Part shown: positions 23,218 through 35,294 of the stretch, piece by piece
Numbering within the stretch: position 1 is the first letter of the stretch
Layout of the letters: each line of letters begins with the position of its first letter
Origin: Quillaja saponaria
Lineage: Eukaryota > Streptophyta > Magnoliopsida > Fabales > Quillajaceae
Reading direction: 5' to 3'
Assembly (NCBI GenBank): GCA_029379385.1
Contig: CM055611.1
Coordinates: forward strand, 11,416,062 to 11,480,061
DNA: 64,000 nucleotides
Position numbers and translations under genes: made by a program
Notes under the pieces: generated by a model
Told to the model about the DNA's origin: nothing
What the model saw: the letters and a program-made list of their open reading frames with translations, nothing else
Databases searched by the model: none

Positions 23218-26200
23218 TATTATAACCTGATATTGTAAAAATTAAATTTTAAGATATAATTTATAAATTTATGTTATAAAATAAATTCAAATGAGTAGAT
23301 AATTAATATATAAGATATATATATATATATATATTAAGATTTAAAAATGTGAAAGTTAGTGTGTAATCTTATGTGTGTAGCAAGTGTGTAATTAAGAAGG
23401 TAAATTAGAAACTAATTATATGGATTTATAATTAAGAAAATAAAACATAATGAAAATAAATAAAGTTTAATTAAACAAAATTATATAATATATATTATAT
23501 TTATAGATACAATAAAAAATATACACCAGTGTCATGGTCATGAATTCATCAACCAGCCATGGGGATACTTGGCTATTTTTCTTTTGTGGCTGTCCAACAG
23601 GGATAGGAATAAAAGAATGTTAGGCCAGCTTTTGGGTACTTTGGAGGAAAGAAGACAGAAGAGTAGCTCCGCAAGAGCTTCAATGGTAACAGAGTTTACA
23701 CAGTTCCAGTGGAAGATAGATTATCCTCTGTAGCAAAGAATTTCATACCGTCACTCATTGAAGAACTTTTGCATCTTGCTAAAAAAAAAAAAATGTAACG
23801 CCATCAACCTTGCCACAGGCTTCCCTGCACCTCCTTATATCAAAATGCTGCCATTCAGGCCATCAATTCAGACTTCAATCAGTACAGGTTGTTTCTTAAC
23901 CCGTATGCCACTTGTTCAACTTCAACCATTTCATTAGAAACTATGGATTAGAGGTAGTTCATAATTCTGTTTCATCTTGAGTGAATTAAGGGAGACCCAA
24001 ATTGCTTGCTATCACTTTGAAGCACTGTAGGAGAAGTTGTTATTGTTCTAGAGCAACCATTTAGACCATGAAATTCATCTCCCACTAAGTTTTATTAATT
24101 TGTAGAAATCCCGTAAATTGCTTAAGTTGAAATTTTGATTCTCATTTTGGTGTATGAGACTACTTCTCACTGAAAATCTATTGCTGAAGTAACGCACATA
24201 ACTTCAATTAACATGTCCAAAAATTGGTACTTTGGGTCTTATAAAAAAAAAAAAAAATAGTAATAATAATTAATAACAATAATAATGAATAAATAAATGT
24301 TAGAATGCCTTTGTAGGAACTTGTTGGCTATTGGATAGACACTTTGGGCAAGTGGATACGTGGGTATATGACTAAATATCCAAGTGAAGAAAATTTGACT
24401 CATATTCACAAAGCAAAAGCAAAGATCCTAGTTAAACCCACCAATGCAATTTGCAAGTCCGTAGTGATAAGATAATGCTTAAATTTAAACTTTAATGGTA
24501 CTAATTTAAGATATATATATTACCAAGGTAATTTGTAAAATAGTTTACTTTTGTTTTTAAAACATAAATATGAACATGAAGGATCAAAGGAAAGATGGCT
24601 TGGAGCCATCTTCTGTTGGAATTATAAATCATTAGTGAGTTAGTTAGGAGTTGTATGATGGAAAATACGTAATTTAAGTTCCAGTTACTTTGATTAGATG
24701 AGTTAATTTCAAGGTCAGTAATTGGAATATGAACAAGATGTAATATGATGGACTTATGTAGGTCTCATGGTGAATATATATATAGATGCTTGCTTATAAG
24801 CTAACACAAAAACATGCATATAAGGTAGTTGATAAAATATTTACAAGAAAATAATTGTATCTTAATGAATAAGAATTGGTTGGATTGATATTAGAAAGTG
24901 AAATTTAAGTTCTTGAGTAATTCTAAATTACTAATACAATCTTGAATTTAATTGGATTAAGAGTAATGTTAGTGAATTAGTGTTGAAGTGAGGAGTATGA
25001 ATTGGAGCTTGAAAGTGGTGGAAAATGAGAGTTAAGTGGATTTTGAAGGGGGTACAGGGGCAGATTCGTGGATGAAAGAAATCCTGGGTTTCGGGGGCTT
25101 TTTGAGATGAATTAAAATAAGTGTTCAAAAGATAAAGTGTATCTTAGGATCTTGGGATATTATCTACAAAATTTCGTAGCTTAATTCCAAATATGTTATG
25201 AGTTATAGATATTAGACTCCGGCTAGGTCAGACAGGATTCGTAGTGCCCTGTTTTTGGTTCATGTAAGGAATTGAATGTGTTCATAACATATTTTAGAAA
25301 AATTTTCTAAATAATAAATATATATATAATTGTCTATTAATAAACTTGATAAACGGAATTGGATTTTGTTTTTCCTAGAGAAAGTTATGTTCAATTAACT
25401 AAGGTAAGGTTAGAGTTGTCAAAATTATGCGTGTTGCAGAGTTTGATGCAACTTCAAATAATAAACTGTATTGATATACAAATCCAAAAATTACAAATGA
25501 TATATCTTTATAAAGCTACATGTGTCTAGTATTTTATAAATTTTACAAAATTGGATTCAGAATTTCTTAGAGAAAGATATAATCGTTAAAGTGGATACTG
25601 GTCCAAACCCCAAGTTTGGACAATTTCAACATTTATAACTTACTAAGTGCTTTCTATTTTTTTTAATAGTTTCTTTTACCCTATGCTTTGGCAAGACATT
25701 TAAAATGTCTCTCCATTATTAACCCTATCACATAAAGTCTAATTCATATTAATTGGCATGTAATAGCTTAATAGAAAACTTTCATAAAGGAACCTATACA
25801 AGATTAGATATAAGTTTAGTAACTAAACGATTATAACAATAATGTTTATGAACTAAATATTATTTTGGTATATGAATTTTAGTTCTAGATTCTAATGTGG
25901 ACGTGATAAGATGTGTGGACGCAGGTGTGAGTGACGAATGAAATCGGTTACAGGTGAGTGGTTAATTGTTGCTTTTAGAGGCTAGATTAATATATGTAAT
26001 TATATGTTTAATTGAATATATGTGATATATGGAAAGTAAGCAAGTAGAGTATTTCAGTAATTTATTTGAATTATGTTTGTTTGATATTGGTTGCTTTGTT
26101 TGACATTGGTTGTGATTGATAAGGGCCAACAAAGTGAGATTTTTATGAAAAATGATTTTTATTTTCAAAATTAAAAATCCAGGTGCACCTAGGATACCAT

Positions 26201-26900
26201 GATTTAAAATCATGAGAAATTTTGATTCTAATAAATATTTTTTTTAAAATTGAGTGCTCAGTCGCGGTGGGATGGATTATGTATGGAGATTAATTTGTTG
26301 TGTGGCCACGTAAATACCCGGTAGGGGGTGATAATGTTGTGCGGATCTGGGTCACTCGTTAGTCCTTTGGTTGCTTGGTTTGATATTATTGCTCTGATTA
26401 ATTTGTGATCCTGTGTTTCATGTAAATTGTGAATTTATGATGAACATATATGTCTAATGTGAATTAAAATATGAATAATGTTACATGAGGTTATTATATA
26501 TATGTTATATGTTTGTGTTGGGTGATGCTAGTATCTTTTGGGTACGATTTTTTACTCACGAAGTCCGTAGGACTCATCCTTCTCGTGGATAATATTTTTT
26601 TTCAGGAATCTAATGGATGATGTTGTCAAGTTTGTGACCTACTGATAGTGTATGGCAAGGTATTTTCCAGGATCTCAAACTTGAAGTTAAGGATGAAAGT
26701 TGCAGTCACATTAGAATGGTGGAATATTTAATTTTGTATGATGTAATAAGTTTAGATATTTGTCCTCGTGTCTTTGTGTGAAATTAGGAATACATATGTT
26801 GTATTTGGAGTCATGGCTGTTACTTTGTTTTGAATTCAGGGTTACGGAGGTTTGGTTATCCAATCCTCTGGCCAGTCATGCCTCCGTGATGGATGTGACA
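23218..26900 (+). mobile_element. Gypsy-type solo LTR, copy 1 (3.7 kb)
   Basis: Direct-orientation relative of the LTR at 35752-39381. The start TATTATAACC matches TGTTATAACT there, and the end CATGCCTCCGTGATGGATGTGACA matches CATGCCTCCGTGAGGGGTGTGATA. Extended similarity is obvious from about 24950 on (AGACTCCGGCTAGGTCA, GTGCCCTGTTTTTGGTTCATG, AATCCAGGTGCAC). It is 3683 bp against 3630 bp for copy 2. No internal gypsy region adjoins it, so it is probably a solo LTR. It lies inside a copia LTR. The flanking pentamers TAGGT and TAGAA agree at only three positions. The length and the CTCCGGCTAGG-type body suggest a Ty3-gypsy chromovirus such as Tekay/Del; that family name is inference. Confidence 0.7.
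23690..23887 (+). pseudogene. Class I/II aminotransferase N-terminal exon fragment
   Basis: The + strand translation reads VYTVPVEDRLSSVAKNF, then IPSLIEELLHLAKK, an expanded A run (about 23779-23791) that shifts frame, then NAINLATGFPAPPYIK, a further small shift, and NAAIQAINSDFNQYR. This resembles the N-terminal region of plant kynurenine/glutamine-type aminotransferases, where a (N/G)xxxGFPxF segment precedes an AAIxAI helix and an NQYxxG motif. It stops at a plausible donor (CAGTACAG, then GTTG at 23888). No further exons were recognised downstream. It lies within the copy 1 LTR interval and has no counterpart in copy 2, so it may have been captured or inserted. The exact enzyme is uncertain. 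Confidence 0.5.
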
Positions 26901-27198
26901 TAGAATATGTGACTAGGTGATAACCCTGCATTGTGGGAATGTGGAGATTTACAAATCTCTTGTCAAATCAAATGAATGGTTTAATTCAATAATATATTAA
27001 TTTTATTTTGATGATAACTAAATAATTATATTCAAATGCAATAATTAATAAACTAATTTATTGTCTTATTGCATGTTGTTTGGAAAATACATGTCATGCA
27101 TCATATGCACTTGCACGAAATAAGAAAATTTTCTCTAAACAAGACCAATAGGCAAATCAAATAATCATATGATAAAAGTATAAGATTAATGACATGAA
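26901..27198 (+). mobile_element. Copia LTR fragment, right part
   Basis: Continues the copia LTR interrupted at 23217. GACTAGGTGATAACCCTGC followed by GTGGGAATGTGGAGATTTA lines up loosely with the solo LTR near 34451-34495. Beyond about 26960 similarity fades into AT-rich DNA that runs up to the minus-strand gypsy element starting at 27199. Confidence 0.45.
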
Positions 27199-28300
27199 TG
27201 TTACCTACGCAGCGCAAGTATCGTCCACAAGTAATATAGTAATTAGTAGAGATTGTTTCTATAAGGAATTGTTTTACTTACTAAACTAATTATCATTAAT
27301 ATGCAACCTAATATTAATCAAGCCAATGCAAATTTCAGAGTTTGTTAAACAATTAATATAAAAATTATAAACTAACATCTAGGTTCACAATATCCTTCAC
27401 ACTTCACCTAAGTTTACCTTAACTTAATTCAATTCATGCAATAGTCCAAATATTAATCCAGATTTCTTAAGCAATTACTAATATATTCCTTTGTCTAGCA
27501 ATTGTGTATTTCACTTAGTTTAATTTCCTATATTCCTATGAGAATCATCCTTAAACAAACTCAGTAAGAGCCAATCTATTCTGGTTACTTATGGCTAAAG
27601 AGTATATTCATATATCTTTAACAAATCAAATTATCCAATTTAGATGAACAATCCAAACACAAGCTATATTGCCTAAGGCTAATCACCAAACTGACTATTC
27701 CAAGTCAATCTCAGAATTCCTAATCAGTCTAACTGGTGATCAATCAATTAGAATCATAAAGACAAGGAAACACAAATATTTGAAACTAAAGCATGCTTTA
27801 AATCAAAACTAAGGCCATATTGGCTACATGTGAGATCCATTGCAACCCTAGATTATGACTATTCCATACTACCTGCAGAAAACACAAATATAAAAGACAT
27901 AGCCATTACAAGTAATAAGAAAATAACAAGAAGTGAGTAGAAGACTAGAGGTTGTCACGACTCCAGGTCTTCACTAGCCCCTTAGGTACTCTATTATGAA
28001 CTCTGGTATATTCTCAAACTTCAGCCTTTACCTCATTATATTGACCTTTATTTCTAGTTCAACTAAACTAGGAATTCTCTAAAGTACGTAACAGCACCGC
28101 AACTTGGTCTTCTATAGCGCTGTGGGGCCTCAGCCTCTGTATAATCCTTTTCAGATTTCCAATTGATCACGGCGCGGCCTCATGATGTAGGTCGTTACGG
28201 CGCCATCTTCTCTGATTATTCATGAAGTCATTTTTTTTTTCTGGCACAACGACTTCAACCTACATACGCTGCAGCGTATTGGTTTATGTCTAAATGGATT
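27199..28300 (-). mobile_element. 3' LTR of a degenerate minus-strand gypsy element
   Basis: Reverse-strand relative of the 1.4-kb LTR family found at 49-62 kb. TGTTACCTACGC at 27199 is the complement of the LTR's last bases. The blocks that read (minus strand) as the variants of CCTAGGTTAATA, AAGCATGATAAG and AGTGAAGTGT recur in the + strand copies. The section at 28080-28280 carries the GCACCGCAAC and GGCGCGGCC motifs of the GC-rich LTR core. The outer part next to the internal region is missing, so the LTR is truncated. Confidence 0.65.
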
Positions 28301-30990
28301 ATTTAAGCTTAATTACCCTAAGTACAAAGTCTTTGTGAGAGCTCACCCTTCTTTTTCACCTTTTTGTCTTGGTGCCAACTCCCACTCAACTCGGGCTTAA
28401 AATATTTCCTTTTTGTTTCACCCAATTTTTTATTTATTTTTATTATGTGGGCATAGATGCTTCTTACTTTTTCTTGTTTCTTTTCAAAAAAAATTTCCTA
28501 CCAAACCTTTGGTTTTTAAATAACTCACCAAGGAAATTCCACATACTTCCCCCAAACTTTTTTTTTTTTTTAATGAAGTGAGGGACATAACTTTCTAATC
28601 TTCCTTGCTTTGCACTCACCCTCACAGACTTGGTTCAAGGTCATCCCTTTTTATAGCTCAATGGTAATGCATATTCAATATGCATAAAGTAATAGAGTGC
28701 AAATGGGTCTTATAATAAAGAAATTGGTTAAAATATATGCTAGAAAGAATAGGCTTTCAGCTCAAAAGTGGGTTTCTAAATCATGTTCTCTCGCCTAGGA
28801 TTTCACCTTAAGAGGAATTCAAACTAATTCAAGAGTTCAAAAATAGTCTCAGGGCTATTGAAAAAAAAAAAAACATTTAAAGAAAATTAACCCTAGGTGA
28901 AAATAGCCTTGTGTATATGGATGCATGAGATATTTGCCCTAATTATAATAAATTCAAAGAAATTCTTGCATCATTATCAAAAATAAAAAATCATTGCATA
29001 AATAAGGTACTATCATGGGAATAGGGGAACATTTGAACATCTTTAACAAATTGAAATTGCAATTCTACGTAGAATAATGCGAGAAAGAAAGCACATTACA
29101 TCCTAGATACTATACTTTAAACAAATTATACATAAATGGGGGATAACAATTTACACATGATATAAAAATACATAACTAAAAGTTACGCCCCTAAAATTAA
29201 TCTAAATAGTGTCCCAATGTTTAACAAATAAAGAAAAAAAAAATACTGAAGGAAAAGAAAAGGATAAAGATAACTCCCTCATTTGTCAAAATCAATGTCA
29301 TCGTCGACCTCAAACATTAAGATGAGGGTAAGGAGCTGGGCTCGAGCATGGATGATAAGTGGTGGGATCTTATCTTTCTCTTTGCAAGATCATCTGTAGT
29401 AGCTTGTTATTCTGATGGTTGATAGCATGGTTATATTGCCAATGCTCCACACATTGAACCTCTAAGCAAGAGATGCGCTGGGGCATAGTAAAGCGCTAGA
29501 CACTTATCAATTCTAGATAAGTTGGAGTTGCTGGATCACACTTTTCGGCAACAAAGTTTCTATGCATGAACTTCTTCATTAAGTTATCATCAATAGGTCC
29601 CTTCTGAAGTTCTAGTGGCTCGGAGTCATCCCAAATTACACTAGCTGAGTGACATAATTCAGTAATGAGGGATGAGAACCACAATATGAGGTGTTTGCTA
29701 TTTGCGATTTGTAACATAACACCTGTGAATAAAATGACCAATGTCAATAGACATACCTCGGATGATGGCATAGGCAAGGATTGCTTTTTCCTTGGTTTCA
29801 TCGCTCGCATGTCCACTGGGCAACAAGTTTGAAAGAATGAAATAGTACAAAGCTCTCGCAGTAACCTGCAGCTTAGTTGCTTTGAAATGCACCGGTTCGC
29901 CATTATTCATCTTCCAATTAGAGTCTCAGTAGCACAAGGTATTGATGACCACCCCATAGTTAACTATACCACTTGAGTATTGCATATATTAGTCATTATG
30001 AATAATGTTTGGAATGCCAAAGTAGGCATTGATTGTTGTGCATGTGAATGACACCATTTTGTCTTAAACCATGACCTTGCTGTCTTTATGCTCAACGAGG
30101 TTAGCATAGAATTCCCGTACCAAAGCCACAACTCCAACTAGAGGAGGTGCACAGAACTGCCCCTATTGGCGTACTTTGATATGTCAGACTATTTATGGGA
30201 AGTAGTTGAGGCTGAGGTGAAAACTTCGTTGAGCCACTAACTTCTTATGAAGTAGACACTCATGAAGCCTTTTCTCTGTTTCAACAGAAACAAATTGACT
30301 AGCATCCGGAAAAAGAACTAGCACGAGAACTTTTTGTAGCCTTTGTTTTTAATGCCATGGTCTTGCAATAAATCCATACCCCACAACACAGGTCAACCAC
30401 AGCCCCAAGTGTTAAGAAAAGGTTTTTGACCTATAATCATAGCACACAATAAACCTCAGGCATATTATTATCAATAAAGCATAACGGATAAGTCCCCCAA
30501 CAATGTTCCATCATCCCACTGCCAAACTTAGTTCAACGCACATTCATAAAATATAGGGATGGGAGTAATAGTAGGGCTTTTTATATACTCATTACATAGT
30601 TTTTATCCAATATAAACATTTGATCATATTTTCTTAATTCAAAATGTAATACCCACGTAACCTAAAAATCAACAATTATGTACAATCCCTTAAATAGAGA
30701 TATCCACCCACAAAACTTGAAGCAAATAAGCCATATAACACAAGAAAAAGCATCTACTTATTGAAAAGTTTGGAGAACTGAAAAAGGAGTAGGTGAAAAC
30801 TTACTTGTCTAGAAGCCACATGAAGAACACAAGTGAACAGTTATGTGGGTGAGGGGAAGTGTGCAAAAGTGAATGGATTTGACAGGTTTGGGGTTTAGGT
30901 TGAAGGATTCTCCATTAAAACTTCTAATTTTCGAAGTAGTGGGGTTAGCTTTTGAGTTTGGGAGGTTTTGGGGCTTGAAATCAGTTCTTA
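28301..30990 (-). mobile_element. Internal region of the minus-strand gypsy element
   Basis: About 2.7 kb between two LTR copies on the minus strand. It has no recognisable protease, reverse transcriptase or integrase, so the element was non-autonomous or has been gutted. The coding remnant at 29496-29910 is listed separately. The rest is low-complexity or stop-rich; frames at 30809-31003 (minus) and 30873-31076 (plus) overlap each other and have no motif. Confidence 0.6.
29496..29910 (-). pseudogene. Plant transposon-protein domain (Athila/Ogre-like ORF) fragment
   Basis: Two overlapping minus-strand frames together resemble the putative plant transposon protein domain common in Athila/Tat-lineage retrotransposons. 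The 29698-29910 frame reads ATKLQVTARALYYFILSNLL, then PSGHASDETKEKAILAYAII and RGMSIDIGHFI, which fits the family pattern AK-W--FI-S-LLPT-H-S-V-K-RA-LLYAI-TGKSI-VG. A frameshift near 29700 moves the reading into the 29496-29903 frame, which continues as WDDSEPLELQKGPIDD. Function of the domain is unknown. The break makes it inactive. Confidence 0.65.
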
Positions 30991-32003
30991 AAAGCCAATG
31001 CAAATTTCAGAGATTGTTAAGCAAATTATATAAAAATTTTAAACTAACACCTAGGGTCACAAATATTTGCAATTAAAGCATGTATTAAATAAAAAATAAG
31101 GCCACATCGGCTACATGTGAGTTCAATTACAATCCTAGAATACTACTACTCCATACTAACTATAGAAAACACAAACATAAAAGACATAGCCATTACAAGT
31201 TATAAAAAAATAATAAAAAAGGAGTAAAAGAGTAGAGGTTATCACGGCTTCGGGTCTTCACTAGCTCCTTAGGTGCTCTATATCACTAGCTCTAGTATAT
31301 ATCCTCAGACTTTAGCCTTTATTTCATTATATAAACCTTTTGATCCTAGTAACTAAACTAAGAATTCTCTGAATTATGTAACAGTGCCACAACGTGGCCT
31401 TACATGGCGCTGTGGCACCTCAGACTCTGTATAGTCCTTTTTGGATTCTAATTGATCAAGCCGTGACTTTATGATGTATGACACTGTGGCAGCCATCTTC
31501 TTTGATTATTCACGAAGTTGTCTTTGTCTTTTGGCAATACAGCTTCAGCCTACATGTGCTGCGACGCATTGGTCTCTGTCTAAATTCTAGGTAGCTTTGA
31601 ATTGCAGTGTCACAACATATGGTGGTTGGGCGCCACAATGCAGAGCTCTCTGACTTATTATGAAACTTTAGGTTTTAACTGTGTCACAACTTAGACATCA
31701 CGTGACGACGCAGGTCTCTTTGCCTAATTTGACAACTTATCTTCCACACGCTGGACCCTATCTTTATTGGTGATGTGGCACTAACCTTCGATGCTTTTCC
31801 TTTTTGTATTTGATTAAGATACTGCAAAGACACTTAAAACATATTAGACAACAAAAGCAATAAAAACTTTTCCTAATTATATTAAAAACCTATAAACTCC
31901 TACACAACCTATAATATCTAAAACACTTAATTTAACTAACATTTAACTTTAAGCTCTAGGAATTAAAAGTGTAGTGAAATAATGTTATTTTACAAAGTTA
32001 TCA
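30991..32003 (-). mobile_element. 5' LTR of the minus-strand gypsy element, truncated
   Basis: Repeats the body of the 27199-28300 LTR: GCCAATGCAAATTTCAGAG is shared (about 27322 and 30993), and so are the GGCTACATGTGAG and AAAGACATAGCCATTACAAG blocks. It ends at 32003 with AGTTATCA, the complement of the TGATAACT start of this LTR family. The part facing the internal region (about 120 bp in the other LTR) is missing, so the primer-binding site is also lost. Confidence 0.65.
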
Positions 32004-33364
32004 ATTAATGACTAACCTTTGAAGCTTTCTTAATATAACTAGTTTGATTGTTTAGTAGGGATGCTTAGAGTTTCTTCTCTGTTCTTAAAAGTGATATTCC
32101 CAAAGACACAAATTCGATCAATGAATTAGTAGCTACTTCCATGTGTAGCCTTTAATGTAAAAGTGCACACATGATCAGATTAAAACCTAAAGAAAAGATT
32201 ACTAATCTAATTTCTAACCAGTTGAAGGAAATCGATTGCACCCTTAGGATCCGTGCTTGCTCTCACTTGGTAGAATCTATAATGGAGGTTGATCTTGAAG
32301 CAAGAACACCTTTGCTTCAAGATTATGTATTTGGCTATGGAGGAAAGGATGAACAAGAACTCTTCTTGCCCACAAATCCTAGGTGGCTGAAAGTCTCTCA
32401 CACTTATGAAGTCTCTTGTGTGTTACTTGGTTGGCCAAAATCTCCTTAGCTATACATTTATAGTGACATTTAGGGTTATGCCTACTTGGATCGAACATGT
32501 TGGATTCCAACTAAGCGAAAACCTAAATTCCAAATCTTCTTTAGTAATCCATAACCATATTAGGATTGCTAGCTAGTGGGCATTTTAAACTTCTAGTTTC
32601 CTAAATCCAATTAGGATTCTTATTGGGTTCTTTTCTTGACTCTCAAGAAAACTAGTCAAGCCATATATATGTAAAAAATGACCATTATACCCTTATATAC
32701 TTGGAACTTAACTATTAACTCCAAGTATCCATTAATTCTTATAGGTTCATAACAAAAATCAATTAAAGTGTTTAACCCATTAGGCTCTCTTATACGACGG
32801 CAATAAATGTAATTGGATACTTCCTAATAAGAATGGTTAAATCAAAACTCTTTTAATTCAACATTGGTTTTCTCAAACCAACCAACTTACATTTTTCTTA
32901 ATCTCTTTCACTTGGAAAAGATTCTCATAACAAGACATACTTGTCTAAAGGAGGCCATTAGATATTTGTCCTCTTTATTGAGAATGATCAATTCTTTGTC
33001 TATCATTCATCTACTATCGTATGCTTCACTACATATCCAACAATCACACATGTATCATCCTTCTAACAGGACTTATGAAGTGACATCAAAACATGTGGAT
33101 TCACACATAAGCTAATAAGAAGATCTCATTGACCAGGAATGTTTCAAAATAATACTACATGTAGGACACATCTCACAATTATAATTAATATCATAATCAT
33201 GCATACATAGTTATTATTGTAGTGACTTTAGACTAGGTTTTAGCAAATCTTATTTAAACATGTAATTAAAAAATGCCTAAATAATGTAATGTGATGCATT
33301 AAATACAAATAAACGTGTCATTACAACCAACTATTGATTGACTTTTGGACATTAATATGAATAA
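32004..33364 (-). mobile_element. 3' LTR of a minus-strand Ty1-copia element (copia X)
   Basis: Lies just downstream (minus strand) of a polypurine tract, read on the + strand as TCTCCCACTT at 33365-33374, which itself follows the end of a copia pol frame. A relative lies at 43340-44430: shared segments include GGCAATAAATGTAATTGGATACTTC (near 32799) against GACAATAAATGTAATTGGATACTTC (near 43919), and CAAACCAACCAACTTACATT in both. The open frames at 32171-32449 (plus) and 32207-32401 (minus) lie in the LTR and have no known motif. The outer boundary near 32004 is approximate. Confidence 0.7.
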
Positions 33365-33383
33365 TCTCCCACTTGGCCTAGAG

Positions 33384-33552
33384 TTAATCACTACAATATC
33401 TAAGTCCTACCACATCAAAGTGTTGATCATGCTTCCACTGTGCTAAGGGCTTCTTAAGAGGATCTACCACATTCTCATCAGTAGGAATGTGTTCTATATT
33501 TATATCCATCCTATCAATAATTTCCTTAATTAGGTGATACTATTGTAGTACA
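33384..33552 (-). pseudogene. Copia X pol, C-terminal end of RNase H
   Basis: Minus-strand translation reads YHLIKEIIDRM-like sequence, then IEHIPTDENVVDPLKKPLAQ and WKHDQHFDVVGLRY, then a stop. This is the end of a Ty1-copia polyprotein (family pattern VPTDEN-ADPLTKPL), followed directly by the polypurine tract and LTR. A solo LTR at 33553-35294 separates it from the rest of RNase H. Minor lesions are present; the protein cannot be made. Confidence 0.85.
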
Positions 33553-35294
33553 TGTTAGTAGTATGCCCTAAAGCTAATGACATGTGATGTTGTGGCATAT
33601 TATTTTATGTACAATCTTATTTATATTATTAATAAATATTAGTGGCAAACATTATCATGTATAAGAGTTATTAATTAACCATCATGAGCCCAAAAAATTA
33701 AAGTAATGGAAATAAGCATCATGATGAGATCATGCTAATGAGATGTATTTCCTTTAAGCTTAATTCTTAAATGTTCCTAATCATAGGATCACTAAGTAGG
33801 GCATTAGTGAATCCGGATAGATTAGTACATATCTAGTTGGCTCAAAGAGTTAAGGGTGACTGATCTCATAGTTACTTGTGTATGAGATACTAAGACAAAT
33901 ATATAGGTGCTCATTAGAGAATGAGTTCACTGAACTGACTCAACTGAGAACACCTATATGGAGTTTTTCTACATGTCAATAGGTGGTTCTTATGTTACAG
34001 TTATGCAAATAGTCCTTTGACTTGAGACATCATAGTTATCTTGTATGTACGTCATTATACTTTGATACTATTTCTGATTCTATTAATAAGTCACCTAAGA
34101 ATTAGTAATTGGGTATAACCACTTGCATATGGAGGTATGTGAATGTACAATAAAGGATCTATCACTCTTAGTAGAAAAGAGAGAATGTCCTATGTGGTCT
34201 ATAAAAGATTTAACTTAAAGTCTATGGCCATAGTAAAGTGGATATTAGAATATGAGTTTCTAATTTTCTCAACGAAGTTATAATCTTAAGATTAGACACA
34301 TATGCTTAAATTTAGGGTTTGACATTATTTCCATACCCAAATAGATTTAATCGGGACATTGCATGATAGAAGGATTGAATTGCCTGGTAACTATTAATAG
34401 AAAGGTTCAAAAGGTTCATAATTCATACTATTATGGGTAGTCATCATATACTGCTAGGCACCAATCTTGACTTGTAGGAAACCTTGATAATTAATTAATT
34501 ATCTATAGATGATTAATTAATTAATCTTAATTAAAGGGTGAATTAAAAAGAGTTTTAATTTAAATAATTAGAATGAGTTCTAATTTAATTAGGACATGGT
34601 CCAATAATAAATATGTAAAAGTTACATGCCTACTACCATTAATAGTTTGGCCCTAAGGGGTCACACACAAAATGACGATATTCAACTAAGGAGAGTTTTG
34701 GGGCAATCATGTAATTATTATAGTTTTTTAGACATTAGATTTAATTATGATTAAATCATAATGTTAGCATAATCTCTAATGTGTTAGGATTGTCCAATAC
34801 ATAAAGAGGTTGCTAGTCTTTATAAAAGATAAGACTTAACAAACTAAATAAAAACATAAGAGAAAAATAATTGTACGTACTGTACAGAGAGCCCAAAAAT
34901 CCATCTGATGGATTTGAGGCTCATGAGAGTTTCAAAAAAAAAAATTACAAGAGAGATTCGGTAACTTGTGCTAGCACATAAGGAATCTCTTGATAACCCC
35001 TTTCATCTTCAAGCATGAAGATCCTCAGTTGGATTTGTTCGTGTGGATACACTTAGAGACGGGACACCTGTGTCGTTGCTGTGCTCTTGATGAATCAACG
35101 AATGAGTAAATGCCGATCAAGAATATGACTGAAAAAATTAAAAGCCTTGAAGGTACACAGTTCTCTACTTGTTTAATTGTTAAACTATAATTAGGATCTT
35201 TCATATAATCATAAGGTGATTTCGGGTTAAAGGAATCAAAATTTTTAAATTCTGCTGCGCATATGATTGCCATATTTTACACTGATTCCTAACA
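33553..35294 (+). mobile_element. 1742-bp solo LTR with perfect 5-bp target duplication
   Basis: Begins TGTTAG and ends CTAACA, the inverted terminal bases expected of a copia LTR. It is flanked by GTACA at 33548-33552 and GTACA at 35295-35299. No internal region, primer site or polypurine tract adjoins it, so it is the product of LTR-LTR recombination. A TATAAAAG at about 34820 on the + strand suggests the promoter direction is plus, which is not certain. The minus-strand frame at 35025-35273 lies inside and is not a known protein. Confidence 0.9.

Noticed and set aside
27185..32012. ATTAATGAC at 27185-27193 and 32004-32012 as a 9-bp target duplication of the minus-strand gypsy element
   Set aside because: It would place five extra bases between the duplication and the LTR end on the left, and LTR elements of this kind make 5-bp duplications; left as unexplained.
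32171..32449. Open frame in a copia LTR that could be taken as a small host gene
   Set aside because: The related LTR at 43.3-44.4 kb does not keep the frame, so it is not conserved coding sequence.
33020..33040. TTCACTACAT as a CACTA terminus (also near 44361)
   Set aside because: Both lie at the same position inside two copies of one copia LTR and lack the AAGAAA continuation, so they are LTR sequence.
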